From assembly GCA_963805645.1 (NCBI GenBank), contig CAWDVA010000003.1, forward strand, positions 27,101-91,100: a stretch of DNA of 64,000 nt, given 5' to 3'. A program made the translations under genes and the position numbers. Shown here piece after piece: positions 1 to 8,778 of the stretch (positions within the stretch are counted from its first letter, which is position 1; every line of letters starts with the position of its first letter). This stretch comes from CAVXEH01 sp963805645 (GTDB lineage Bacteria > Chloroflexota > Limnocylindria > QHBO01). The notes beneath the pieces are model-generated. The model saw only the letters and a program-made list of their open reading frames with translations, searched no databases and had not been told where the DNA came from.

Positions 1-1
1 C

Positions 2-1064
2 GCCGAGGAGCTCGCCGACCTGCTCGAGTTCCGGATCCCGGGACATTCGTACACGCGCTACTCGAACCCGACGCATGCCGCGCTGGAGGCGGCCCTTGCC
101 GAGCTTGAGGCCGCCGATGGGTGCGTCGTCACCGGATCGGGAATGGCAGCGATCCACGCCGTCCTCGCCTCGGTGCTGCGGCCCGGCGACGAGGTCATCG
201 CCGGACGCGCCCTGTACGGGGGCACGTACGGCATCCTCACCGGGCTCTTCGCTCGCTTCGGCGTGTCCGCCTCGGTTCGTGCCGCTGACCGATCCGGACG
301 CGGTGCGGGCGGCCCTGACCGAGCGCACCAGGGTGGTGTGGGCCGAGACGATCGCCAACCCGACCACCGATGTCGCCGACCTGCGGACGCTGGCCGAGCT
401 GGCCCATGAGGCCGGCGCCCGGCTCGTCGTCGACAACACCTTCGCATCGCCCTACCTGTGCAACCCGTTGACCCTGGGGGCCGATCTCGTGGTCCACTCG
501 TTGACCAAGTACGTTGGCGGCCATTCCGACCTCGTGGCGGGCGCTGTCCTGGGTTCAGCCGACGCGGTGGGCGAAGTCCGTCATGTGATGCTCAGCGCGG
601 GCGGCAACGCCCAGCCGCTGGAGGCGTTCCTGGCCCTGCGGGGGCTCAAGACCCTGGCCCTGCGGATGGAGCGCCATTCGAGCACCGCCCTCGCCGTCGC
701 CTCAGCCCTGGAAGGGCGTCCCGGGATCAGCCGCGTGCTCTACCCGGGACTGCCGTCGCATCCCCAGCACGCGATCGCCGCCGCGGAGCTGCGGGACCGG
801 ATGAGCGGCGGCATGCTGGCAATCGACCTGGAGGGTGGACGGGACGCCGGTGAACGCTTCCTGGGCCGCCTGCGGGTTGCCGTGCATGCCACCAGCCTCG
901 GCAGCGCGGAGACCCTCTGCTCGCACCCGGCATCCTCGTCGCATCGCCAGCTTGGCGAGGCGGAGCTGGCGGCGGCGGGCCTCACCCCCGGCCTGGTGCG
1001 CGTCTCGGTGGGGCTCGAGGACGCGGACGACCTGGTGGAGGACCTGGCGGCCGCTGCCGCCTGA
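2..1064 (+). CDS. Cystathionine gamma-synthase / methionine gamma-lyase family enzyme, 5'-truncated, frame-broken
   Basis: PLP-dependent Cys/Met metabolism enzyme, cytosolic, of trans-sulfuration type. It is cut by the window edge; the visible part begins inside the fold at YTRYSNPT, a typical family motif. The PLP lysine lies in SLTKYVGGHSD near base 505, preceded by the substrate/PLP aspartate motif VVDNTFASPYL. The first part reads in frame 2 and the rest in frame 3; removing one C around 266-272 restores FGVSARFVPLTDPDAV, as in homologues. The break could be an assembly indel or a real mutation. The next gene starts 18 bases after the stop, so they are probably co-transcribed. Cystathionine gamma-synthase, gamma-lyase and methionine gamma-lyase cannot be told apart here. 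Confidence 0.85.
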   Translation, partial: PRSSPTCSSSGSRDIRTRATRTRRMPRWRRPLPSLRPPMGASSPDREWQRSTPSSPRCCGPATRSSPDAPCTGARTASSPGSSLASACPPRFVPLTDPDAVRAALTERTRVVWAETIANPTTDVADLRTLAELAHEAGARLVVDNTFASPYLCNPLTLGADLVVHSLTKYVGGHSDLVAGAVLGSADAVGEVRHVMLSAGGNAQPLEAFLALRGLKTLALRMERHSSTALAVASALEGRPGISRVLYPGLPSHPQHAIAAAELRDRMSGGMLAIDLEGGRDAGERFLGRLRVAVHATSLGSAETLCSHPASSSHRQLGEAELAAAGLTPGLVRVSVGLEDADDLVEDLAAAAA

Positions 1065-1082
1065 TTGGACGGTGACCGGCCG

Positions 1083-2133
1083 ATGACCAGCGTCATCGAC
1101 CTGTGGCGGGCCGTTGATCCGGAGGCTCGCCTGGTCTCGGGGTCCCCGGATCGACTGCGATCCGCCGTGCGGGGCATCGCGCGGACGCGGGCGCTCCCGC
1201 CGCACCTCCCGGAGCCGATGGACGGGATCCTCCTGGTGATGGACCGGGCGCTCCTGCCGGGACCGCGGCTGGACGACCTGGTCACGATCCTCCGGGACGC
1301 GGATCTGCGGCCGGCGGCGGTCGTGGTGGCCGGCAGGACGACGGGGTCCCACGACCTCGAGGGGGCCGGCGATGACCTGCCGATCATCGGCAGTGCTCAG
1401 GCGTACGCGCGCCTCGCCGATGCCGCGGCGGGGTACCTGGAGCAGCCCGAGCGCGTGCTCGAGCGATTCGCCGCGGAGCTGCGCCTGGCTGCCGCGGAGA
1501 CGGCACTCGCGGAGCCGAGCGTCGGGACCCCGGCCGGCCTGGTGGCCGCCCGCGTCCGTCGCGGGATCGCCGTCTCGGTCGATGGTGAGCTGCGGAGCCT
1601 CCATCCGCGGATCGCGGGACGCGCGCTCGCCGCACGGTTCGCCGCGCTGCATGGCCGGCTGCTCGCGGGATCACCGGGCCGGGCGAGCACGCGGCGGAGC
1701 CGCGAAGGGCTGCATCTGCTCGAGCGGCGGATTCGACAGGGTGCCTCGGTCTGGCTGTTCGATGACCTGCCGTTCGCGCGCATCGACGAGGTGGCCGGCG
1801 AGGCCCTGACCATCACCCTCCGCGCGCTCCTCGCCGGACCAACGGTCGAGCGGCGCACGTCCCGGTGGACCGATCCTGCCCGCCCCGCCGCCGTGCACCG
1901 CGGTCATGGCGCAGACGACCGCCGGCCCCGGGCCCGACGGGGTCCTTCGAGCGACGCTCGTTGCGGTTGCCCGGGCCAACGGCCGGGTGGCGCCGGCCGC
2001 CCGGGCGCTCGGCGTCCATCGCAACACGGTCCTCTATCGGCTTCGCCGGGCAGCGAACGAGCTGGGACTCGATCCACGCCGGCCGGACGATGCGCTCCGC
2101 ATCCTGCGCGAGGACGACCCGGCGGCACACTGA
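1083..2133 (+). CDS. PucR-like transcriptional regulator, frame-broken
   Basis: The protein begins MTSVIDLWRAVDPEARL and has a long N-terminal segment with the look of the PucR/CdaR purine-catabolism regulator class. The last 75 residues form a clear C-terminal helix-turn-helix of the PucR type, with AARALGVHRNTVLYRLRR near bases 2005-2060. N-terminal part (frame 3) and HTH (frame 1) lie in different frames; the change occurs between 1810 and 1905 and fits one extra base. Frame 3 by chance stays open into the downstream glutamine synthetase, but that is not a real fusion. Position just before glnA makes nitrogen-linked regulation plausible; the ligand is unknown. Confidence 0.65.
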
Positions 2134-2134
2134 G

Positions 2135-2150
2135 GCGCCGCCATCGGCGC
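2135..2150 (+). terminator. Short GC hairpin after the PucR-like gene
   Basis: Perfect 6-bp stem GCGCCG/CGGCGC with a 4-base loop, starting two bases after the stop of the regulator. No T-tract follows, so it may only attenuate read-through into glnA. Confidence 0.35.
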
Positions 2151-2167
2151 TTGTGCACTTGGCACAA
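2151..2167. promoter_or_regulatory. Inverted repeat upstream of glnA (possible operator)
   Basis: TTGTGC-ACTTG-GCACAA is a perfect 6-bp inverted repeat with a 5-base spacer, 115 bases upstream of the glnA start in an otherwise non-coding 149-base gap. Size and symmetry suit a dimeric repressor or activator site. The binding protein is unknown; the neighbouring PucR-like regulator is one candidate. Confidence 0.35.
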
Positions 2168-2282
2168 CACCTCGGCAGGCTGGGGGCCGGCGGTCCGGGC
2201 CACCGGGCGGCGGTCGGTCGCTAGCCTCGCAGGTGCCACATCGGCCTCATCCCCTCACATACCGACAGGAGCCTATCGACGC

Positions 2283-3647
2283 ATGGCCAGCAAGGAGCTC
2301 ACCGCCGCCCTCAAGCTCGCGGAGGAGAAGAACCTCCGGTTCGTCAGCCTGCAGTTCACCGACATCGTGGGCGCGGTGAAATCCGTCCAGGTCCCGATGC
2401 ACCAGCTCACCGAGGCGGTCGAGCATGGCAAGTGGTTCGATGGTTCGAGCATCGAGGGATTCGCGCGCATCGCGGAGTCCGACATGTTCCTCGTCCCGGA
2501 CCTGTCGACCTTCTCTCCGATCCCCTGGGAGCAGGGCATTGCTCCCGATGGGACGAAGCTCGAGACCGGCGCGGCCCGCGTGATCTGCGATGTCTACACG
2601 CCCAACGGCGATCCGTTTCCGGGTGATCCGCGGTGGGTCCTGCGCCGCCAGATGGAGCGGGCCAAGAAGCTGGGCTTCACCTTCAACACCGGGCCGGAGC
2701 TCGAGTTCTTCCTGCTGCGCCGATCGAACGGCGGGGTGGGGCTGGATCCGCACGACTCGGCCGGGTACTTCGACCTGTCCGCGGACCTCGCGACGGAAGT
2801 CCGCAAGGAGATGATGAACGACCTCGAGGAGATCGGCATCGAGGTCGAGACCGCGCACCACGAGGTCGCCTCGGGGCAGCACGAGATCGACTTCAAGTAC
2901 GCGAACGCGCTGCGCACCGCCGACAACGCGGTGACCTTCAAGACCACGTTGAAGGCGGTCGCCGCGCTCCACGGGCTGCATGCCACGTTCATGCCCAAGC
3001 CCATCTTCGGCATCAACGGCTCGGGAATGCACACCCACCAGAGCCTGTGGGACGACAAGAAGGGGAAGAACGCCTTCTCCGACCCGAAGGACCCGTACGG
3101 GCTCTCGGACACGGCCAGGCACTACATCGCCGGCACCCTGGAGCACGCCCGGGGGATGATCGCGATCCTTGCGCCGCTGGTGAACAGCTACAAGCGCCTG
3201 GTTCCCGGGTACGAGGCCCCGGTCTACATCGGTTGGGCGCGCATCAACCGCTCGGCCCTGATCCGCATCCCGCAGATCAGCAAGGGCCAGCTCAACTCGA
3301 CGCGCATCGAGCTGCGCTGCCCCGATCCCTCCTCGAACCCCTACCTGGCCTTCGCCGCCATGCTGGCCGCTGGGCTGGACGGGATCGAGCGCAAGCTCGA
3401 GCCGCCGGCGCCGATCGAGGAGAACCTGTACCACCTCGATCCCGCGAAGCTCGAGAGCCGGAAGATCAGGCAGCTCCCCGGGACCCTCAAGGATGCCGTC
3501 GAGGAGCTCAAGGCGGACAAGGTGATCCGCGACGCCCTGGGCGAGCACGTCTTCGAACGCTTCGTCGAGGCCAAGACCGAGGAGTGGGACGAGTACCGGA
3601 TGCAGGTCTCCGGGTGGGAGGTGGAGCGCTATCTCGAGGCCTTCTGA
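2283..3647 (+). CDS. glnA: Type I glutamine synthetase (GSI-alpha type)
   Basis: ATP-dependent ligation of ammonia to glutamate, cytosolic dodecamer. The 454-residue protein is of normal GSI length. Visible motifs: WFDGSSIEGF (beta-grasp N-domain), the metal-site segment GPELEFFLL, the ATP-site motif KPIFGINGSGMHTHQSLW and the C-terminal NRSALIRIP. The C-terminal region lacks the GSI-beta insertion and ends QVSGWEVERYLEAF like Bacillus GlnA, so control is likely by feedback inhibition and transcription rather than adenylylation. The start ATG has an AGGAG about 10 bases upstream. The same frame is open upstream but codes for nothing there. A strong terminator follows. Confidence 0.96.
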   Translation: MASKELTAALKLAEEKNLRFVSLQFTDIVGAVKSVQVPMHQLTEAVEHGKWFDGSSIEGFARIAESDMFLVPDLSTFSPIPWEQGIAPDGTKLETGAARVICDVYTPNGDPFPGDPRWVLRRQMERAKKLGFTFNTGPELEFFLLRRSNGGVGLDPHDSAGYFDLSADLATEVRKEMMNDLEEIGIEVETAHHEVASGQHEIDFKYANALRTADNAVTFKTTLKAVAALHGLHATFMPKPIFGINGSGMHTHQSLWDDKKGKNAFSDPKDPYGLSDTARHYIAGTLEHARGMIAILAPLVNSYKRLVPGYEAPVYIGWARINRSALIRIPQISKGQLNSTRIELRCPDPSSNPYLAFAAMLAAGLDGIERKLEPPAPIEENLYHLDPAKLESRKIRQLPGTLKDAVEELKADKVIRDALGEHVFERFVEAKTEEWDEYRMQVSGWEVERYLEAF

Positions 3648-3659
3648 GCCGATTCCGTT

Positions 3660-3690
3660 CGCGGCGATGCAACCGTCCGGTATCGCCGCG
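3660..3690 (+). terminator. Hairpin just after glnA
   Basis: Perfect 9-bp stem (CGCGGCGAT pairing with ATCGCCGCG) with a 13-base loop, 13 bases after the glnA stop. No T-tract; probably the first of two tandem termination or processing structures. Confidence 0.4.
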
Positions 3691-3706
3691 CGTATGGATG
3701 GATAAG

Positions 3707-3742
3707 CGGGATCGCGGCGGGCTGTGCGCCGCGGTCCCGTTT
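3707..3742 (+). terminator. Probable intrinsic terminator of glnA
   Basis: A 13-bp GC-rich stem with a single G-T wobble (arms 3707-3719 and 3727-3739), 7-base loop, followed by TTT. It is the strongest terminator-like structure between glnA and the polysaccharide genes. Confidence 0.65.
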
Positions 3743-4136
3743 CGCGTGCGCGCCGGACCCGCCGCCGGTCGGATGCATCGCCGGTGACCGCGGGCGCACA
3801 GCCCGATGCGTGAGGCTCCGAGGGTTTGTCGGCCCCTTGAATCCAACGCTGTGGCCCGGCGCCGACGCATTAACATCCGATGAGCGATGATCCGGTAGAA
3901 GGCGCGTAGGTACGTGGAGAGCCCAGGCAATGCGGGACGAGAGCGCAACAGCCGAAGCCGGAGTTGAAACGGATCCGCCGGGTACCGTGCCTCCGATCGA
4001 TCTTCTCGCTGCCGGCTCTCAGCAGCCGCGTAATGGTCTCTCTCCACGCCTCCGCGGCTACGCAGGCGGGCAGAAACGGACCCACGGCTCGTTGACCTCA
4101 CCTCGGGTACGACCGCTGGCAGGTAGTAGGCGCCGC
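3743..4136 (+). other. Gap between glnA and the polysaccharide locus
   Basis: A reading frame continuous with the next gene is open from 3930, but its translation (Arg/Pro/Ser-rich, no domain) does not resemble a glycosyltransferase N-terminus, so it is treated as leader. No RNA gene or repeat was seen. The promoter of the operon starting at 4137 should lie here. Confidence 0.4.
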
Positions 4137-5297
4137 GTGACCATGTTGGTGCGGAATGCCTTTACGCACGATACCCGGGTCGAGAAGGAGGCGCGCTCGC
4201 TGGCTAGGGCGGGATTCCAGGTAACGGTGGTGGCTGATGGCGGGTTGGGCCTGCCGGCGGCCGAGTCCCGCGACGGCTACGAGGTTCGGCGGGTCGCCCT
4301 TGCGGAACGTCGCATCCCGCTCGTGCGCTTCTTCCGCCGCAACCATCGTCTGCAGAACACCCTGGCGGCCACGGATCCGGAGATCCTCCACGCCCACGAC
4401 GCTAATGCCCTTTCGCCGGTCGGCCGGGTGGCGGCGCGCATCGGTGTTCCGTTCGTCTATGACTCGCACGAGCTGTGGACCGGCCGCCCACCGCACGGCC
4501 GTTCGGCTGCTTACCGGCTCCTCGCCAACGCGTACTACAGGCGTGTGGAAAGGCGCTATGTGCCGCGCGCGGCTGGGCGGATTACGGTGAGCGCTCCCAT
4601 AGCGCGCCATCTCGTCGGTCTCTATGGTGCGCCGTTCGAGCTTGTGCCCAACTACCCCGACCTCCCGGAGCCTCCGGACCTCGTCGTGCGGTCGCTCCGG
4701 TCTCTCCCTGGTGGCGAGGCGATTCCCCCCGATTCGCCGATCGTCCTCTACGTCGGCGGGGTGAATGCCGGTCGCGGGCTCGAGCCGCTCGTGCGGGCCA
4801 TGGCACGGGTCCGGCAAGATGCGCACTTGGTCATGCTGGGAGATGGACCGCTCGCCGGGGAACTAGCGTGCATCGCTGAGAACGAAGGACTGGACGGTCG
4901 CTACCACCAGCTGGGCCCGGTGCCTTCGGAAGAGGTCATCCCGTATGCGGCCGGCGCGAGCGTCGGAGTGTCTCCGGTCGTCCCATCGTCACTGAACAAC
5001 CGATATTCGCTCCCGAACAAGCTGTTCCAGTACATGGCTGCGGCGGTGCCCGTGATTGCCAGTGACCTTCCCCAGGTGCGGGAGATCGTGGCGCTCAGCG
5101 AATCAGGCTGGTGTGTCGATACCGGCAATGCCGATGCCGTCGCGCAGGCGCTGGACGATGCCCTCGCGGATCCGGACCATCTGCGGGTGCTTGGTGCGAA
5201 TGGCCGAGCCGCCGTCTTGGAGCGCTTCAACTGGGCGAACGCGGAAGCGACTCTGTTGGAGATCTACGCGAGCATCAATGAGCAGGACGCCGCGTGA
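4137..5297 (+). CDS. GT4-type glycosyltransferase
   Basis: Retaining glycosyltransferase of GT-B fold, predicted to transfer a sugar from a nucleotide donor onto a lipid-linked surface glycan at the inner face of the membrane. The N-domain opens with LVRNAFTHDTRVEKEARSL; the donor-binding C-domain has VLYVGGVNAGRGLEPLVRAM and LPNKLFQYMAAAVPVIASD, with the helix that binds the nucleotide sugar. I chose GTG 4137 because an AGTAGG lies 6-7 bases upstream and family homology begins there; an ATG at 4143 is the alternative. The stop overlaps the start of the flippase by GTGA, so the two are translationally coupled. Sugar specificity is unknown. Confidence 0.85.
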   Translation: MTMLVRNAFTHDTRVEKEARSLARAGFQVTVVADGGLGLPAAESRDGYEVRRVALAERRIPLVRFFRRNHRLQNTLAATDPEILHAHDANALSPVGRVAARIGVPFVYDSHELWTGRPPHGRSAAYRLLANAYYRRVERRYVPRAAGRITVSAPIARHLVGLYGAPFELVPNYPDLPEPPDLVVRSLRSLPGGEAIPPDSPIVLYVGGVNAGRGLEPLVRAMARVRQDAHLVMLGDGPLAGELACIAENEGLDGRYHQLGPVPSEEVIPYAAGASVGVSPVVPSSLNNRYSLPNKLFQYMAAAVPVIASDLPQVREIVALSESGWCVDTGNADAVAQALDDALADPDHLRVLGANGRAAVLERFNWANAEATLLEIYASINEQDAA

Positions 5298-6763
5298 GCC
5301 TGCGCACGCTGGCGCGCGCATCAGCCCTGTACACCTTGGGCAATATCGCCCCCAAGGTTGGCGCCGTCGTCCTGCTTCCGATCTACCTTCGCTTCCTCAC
5401 CCCGGCCGAGTATGGTGCCGTCGCCCTCCTGACCTCGCTCTCGACGGTGCTTGGACTCCTGATTCGCTTCGGCCTCGACTCAGCGCTCATGCGCCTCCAC
5501 TTCGATTACGCAGGGCGCGCGCGCGCCGCACTCTACGGCACCCTGACCCTCTTCACGCTTGGCACCGGGGCGGCGGCAACCCTCCTGGCCGCGCTCGCCT
5601 TGGGTCCGTTCTTCCCGACCCTTTTCGCCGGCATCTCGTTCTTTCCGCTCGGAGGGCTGAGCCTGCTCATCGCGTTCGTAACAACGACGCAGTTCGTGCC
5701 GTCGGTCCTCTTCCGAGCAACCGGCCAGGCGGGGCGGTTCGTCTCGTACAACCTCGCCTCGTTCGTCATCGGCAGTCTCACGTCGGTCTTGCTCATCACC
5801 GTAGCCGGGCTCGGCGCGGTCGGTCTCCTGTTGGGCCAGCTCGTCGGAGCGCTGGTCGTCTTCGTCATCGCCCTTGTCCTTGTCAGCCATATCGGTTCAT
5901 GGTCGATCGAGCGCGAGCCGCTGGTCGCGTCGCTGCGCTTCGGGCTTCCCCTCGTCCCACACTCGCTCGCGTCCTGGGCTCTGCGGCTTTCCGATCGCTG
6001 GATGATCGGGATCCTGATCGGACTGCCCGTTCTTCAGGCGCGGGCCGCCATCGGCGTCTACTCCTTCGGATACCAGATCGGCTACATCGTGGCGATCGTG
6101 ATCGCCTCGTTCAATGCCGCATGGTCGCCCTACTTCTTCCGGATTGGCGAGTCGCCGATAGGTCCCCGTCTCTTCCGGCACATCACGACCTTGGTGATGG
6201 CTGGGCTGATGGCAATGGCCGCCGGTTTGGCAGTGCTCGCTCCCGAAGCCGTGGCGACCCTCTCAGGCTCTCGGTACGAGGAGGCGACGAACGTCATCCG
6301 GGTGGTCGCCTTCGCCTCGGCTGCCCAGGGTCTATATACCATGCTGGTGACGGTCGTCTTTCTTACCAAGAACACTGGACGACTGGCGTTGCTCACAACA
6401 GCCGCGGCGATCGCGAATGTGGGAATGAACCTCCTTCTGATTCCGCGGCTGGGCATCATCGGTGCCGCTTGGTCAACCTTGGCTGCCTACGCTCTCTTCG
6501 CTCTGATGACCGGTATCTATGCGCGAGCGCGCTATCCGCTGGAGCTGGACCTGCCGCGACTCGTCGTGCTTGGGTCGGTTGCGCTTGGCACGGTTGCTGT
6601 CGGCAGCGCGGTGACGCTCCCTGTGCAGCCCGTCATCCAGGGTGTCCTCCATCTCGCGATCGGTATCGTCGGTGCCGGGGTCTGCGGAGCAGTCGCCTTT
6701 CGTCCGCTGATGGACCTCCGGGGAATAACCATGCAGCTGGCCGCTGCGTCAGCCCGCCCGTGA
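5294..6763 (+). CDS. Oligosaccharide-lipid flippase (Wzx/RfbX, MOP superfamily)
   Basis: Integral membrane protein of 489 residues with about 12-14 hydrophobic helices and the MOP-type opening ALYTLGNIAPKVGAVVLLPIYLRFL. It should flip undecaprenyl-linked repeat units to the outer face of the membrane. GTG start overlaps the preceding stop; its own stop overlaps the next GTG start, giving a three-gene coupled operon. It is the first of three flippases in this window (others at 21.4 and 29.5 kb), which implies at least two or three different glycans. Confidence 0.9.
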   Translation: MSLRTLARASALYTLGNIAPKVGAVVLLPIYLRFLTPAEYGAVALLTSLSTVLGLLIRFGLDSALMRLHFDYAGRARAALYGTLTLFTLGTGAAATLLAALALGPFFPTLFAGISFFPLGGLSLLIAFVTTTQFVPSVLFRATGQAGRFVSYNLASFVIGSLTSVLLITVAGLGAVGLLLGQLVGALVVFVIALVLVSHIGSWSIEREPLVASLRFGLPLVPHSLASWALRLSDRWMIGILIGLPVLQARAAIGVYSFGYQIGYIVAIVIASFNAAWSPYFFRIGESPIGPRLFRHITTLVMAGLMAMAAGLAVLAPEAVATLSGSRYEEATNVIRVVAFASAAQGLYTMLVTVVFLTKNTGRLALLTTAAAIANVGMNLLLIPRLGIIGAAWSTLAAYALFALMTGIYARARYPLELDLPRLVVLGSVALGTVAVGSAVTLPVQPVIQGVLHLAIGIVGAGVCGAVAFRPLMDLRGITMQLAAASARP

Positions 6764-8295
6764 CCAGGCGGCCAGGCGGGGCGGCATCTGAGGAGGAGGA
6801 TGCTAGGCAGCGCGCGCGCGCGCTGGTTGACTGGCTGGTGAACGATGGCGGACGTGGCGGCCAGGCAGCCGGACTCACCATGATTCGGGGGGTCGATCTC
6901 GCGCCAGCGCTGGAACACGCGATGTACACGACACTGCGCGAGCGTGGGGAGCCATCGGCAGTGAGACTTCGCCGCCGGAGGGCTTCTCTGGCCCCGTTTG
7001 CGAGGCTGTCGGCTGGCCTCTCTTCTTTGGCGGCGTTCGGGACGCGACCCCGGCAACGCGCGGACGGCGTTCTGGTGCTGACGAGCCAGTCCGTCCACAC
7101 CGACATCCTGGCCCCCATTGCGGTGGAGGTGCGGCGGCTTGGCGGACCCGAGGTGCACGTGGTACGGACCCGGGCCCACCACGTTCCAGACCCGAGCGTG
7201 TTCGCATCTGTTGGCGACCTTGGCGACGTGCTCGACCCGCGATGGCTGTCAGCTCTGGGGTCCTATGCCCTCCGTGTTCGACGCGCGGCACCGCGCGCGG
7301 AGGAAGCCCGGCGCTCGATTCGACCCGGCGAGGCCGACTTGACGTCCTTCGCGTTCACGGCGCTGCCCCGCCTCGCTGCAGCCGCCGCGCGCCTCGCCGC
7401 CGCCAGCGAACTGCTGCACCCGTCGCTGCTGGTCGGCTTCAGCGAGTCCGGTATCTGGGGTCGCATCCTGCCCGCGGTGGCTCATCAGCGACACTTGCCA
7501 TCACTCGACCTCCCGCACGCGGAAGCCGCCGATCCCTGGGGAAGTGTCGGCATCGGATACGACGTCGTGGCTGTCTACGGACCGCGCGCGACCGAGATCA
7601 TGCTGCGCGCCGGGGTGGCGGCCGAGCGCATCTGCGAGGTGGGCCCGATCCGGTACGACGCGCTCGTGAAGCGGTCACGTACACGACGCCCGCCGGCCAA
7701 AGTTCCGCGGCGCATCGTCTTCGCCTCTCAGCCCGCGCGGCCGGGCAGCCGCGTGCTCGGTCCTCAGTCAAAGGCGGCTGCTGTTCAGGCGGCGCTGGCT
7801 GCCGCTGCCGCTGTCGCTCCAGCGCAGCTCGTATTCCGGCCCCATCCGACCGAAACCGATTCGGTGGGCGAGGAAACGCTTGCCGCCTGTCCCCGACGAG
7901 CGGGCGTGACGTTCGAGATCGAGCGGGTTCGGGGCCTCCATGAGCTCCTCGATGGTGCTTGGCTGCTCGTGACCGGCTCTTCGCAGAGCGTCTACGAGGC
8001 CGCCATCGCCGGGGTCCCTTGCCTCATGGTCAATCCGAGCGGCGAGCCGGATCCGGTGCCGTTCGCCGAGGAGGGGATCGCCATACGGGCGGAGGACGGC
8101 GCGGGCGCCGCAGCGGCGGCGGTTTGGCTGATGGATGCCAATCACCGACGGCGTCAGGTGGCCCGAGCACGCGCGGCCCTCCGGCCGCACTTCGGCGCGC
8201 TGGACGGCGCGGCCACTGCGCGGACTGCTGAGCTGATCATCAAGCTCGCGTCTCGGTCGGGTGCGGTCGAACGCCCGCGGGGGGCTTTACCGTGA
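6760..8295 (+). CDS. GT-B-fold capsule-polysaccharide-type protein
   Basis: A 511-residue soluble protein. The C-terminal half has FRPHPTE (near base 7840) and GSSQSVYEAAIAGVPCLMVN (near base 7980), the phosphate-binding signatures shared by CDP-glycerol transferases, UDP-GlcNAc epimerases and Kps/Lip-type capsule proteins. The N-terminal half has TSQSVHTDILAPIAVEVRR. Start GTG overlaps the flippase stop by GTGA. A long reading frame overlaps from upstream but is a shadow of the first two genes. It is probably a sugar or polyol-phosphate transferase acting on the same glycan; substrate not assignable. Confidence 0.7.
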   Translation: MTRRPGGAASEEEDARQRARALVDWLVNDGGRGGQAAGLTMIRGVDLAPALEHAMYTTLRERGEPSAVRLRRRRASLAPFARLSAGLSSLAAFGTRPRQRADGVLVLTSQSVHTDILAPIAVEVRRLGGPEVHVVRTRAHHVPDPSVFASVGDLGDVLDPRWLSALGSYALRVRRAAPRAEEARRSIRPGEADLTSFAFTALPRLAAAAARLAAASELLHPSLLVGFSESGIWGRILPAVAHQRHLPSLDLPHAEAADPWGSVGIGYDVVAVYGPRATEIMLRAGVAAERICEVGPIRYDALVKRSRTRRPPAKVPRRIVFASQPARPGSRVLGPQSKAAAVQAALAAAAAVAPAQLVFRPHPTETDSVGEETLAACPRRAGVTFEIERVRGLHELLDGAWLLVTGSSQSVYEAAIAGVPCLMVNPSGEPDPVPFAEEGIAIRAEDGAGAAAAAVWLMDANHRRRQVARARAALRPHFGALDGAATARTAELIIKLASRSGAVERPRGALP

Positions 8296-8778
8296 TCTGC
8301 GAGGGATCGCCATTTCGTGACGCGGGATGGCCATGCCGCGAGGCACGCGGCCGAGACGATCCGGGGACTTGCCACGCCGTGATGGCGGCGTGGGGTTAAG
8401 CGCGAGAGCCGGGACCGCCGCTAGCTGATCCACCTGCCGATGACCCTCGTGCTATTCCCAATCATGGAGATGGTCGGCGCTGTCGCGCTACTGCTACGGA
8501 TGGGGGAAGCTCGCCTGTGCGCCGCGGACAGGCCTTCGCGTTGGGCACCGCGCCGGCGCTGGGCTGTCGGTGCTGAGGAGACGATGGGGACCGGCGCGAC
8601 CCGTCACTAGATATGGATCGCTGCGGGGGTGGTGGTGGCTGAGGCGGGCCGTAGTCGGGTAGTCTTCGGGTACTGGACCGGTCTTGTTGCGGTCGGTGCG
8701 GGCCTGGCGGTCCTTGGCACTATTCTGGTGACGGCAGTGGGCCGTAATCCGGCAACAGCGGTCACATCGAGGAGGTCG
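8296..8778 (+). other. Gap before the pseudaminic-acid operon
   Basis: Nothing convincing is coded here. A 56-codon frame at 8440-8610 begins with a short hydrophobic stretch (MTLVLFPIMEMVGAVALLL) and ends in Arg-rich sequence; it may be the remnant of a membrane protein. The frame of pseB is open back to 8629 and reads a hydrophobic stretch, but the pseB start is fixed by a ribosome site at 8771. The operon promoter is presumably in this gap. Confidence 0.35.

Noticed and set aside
3420..3450. NLYHL in GlnA as adenylylation site
   Set aside because: The protein is of the GSI-alpha type; the same Tyr position exists in Bacillus GlnA, which is not adenylylated, and the NLYDLP context is missing.
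1065..3647. A 2.6-kb open frame joining the regulator N-terminus to glutamine synthetase
   Set aside because: The middle part is Arg/Pro-rich shadow sequence; the regulator HTH lies in another frame and glnA has its own ribosome site at 2283.
8440..8610. Short frame with a hydrophobic start
   Set aside because: Only 56 codons, no ribosome site, Arg-rich tail; kept only as a note on the gap.
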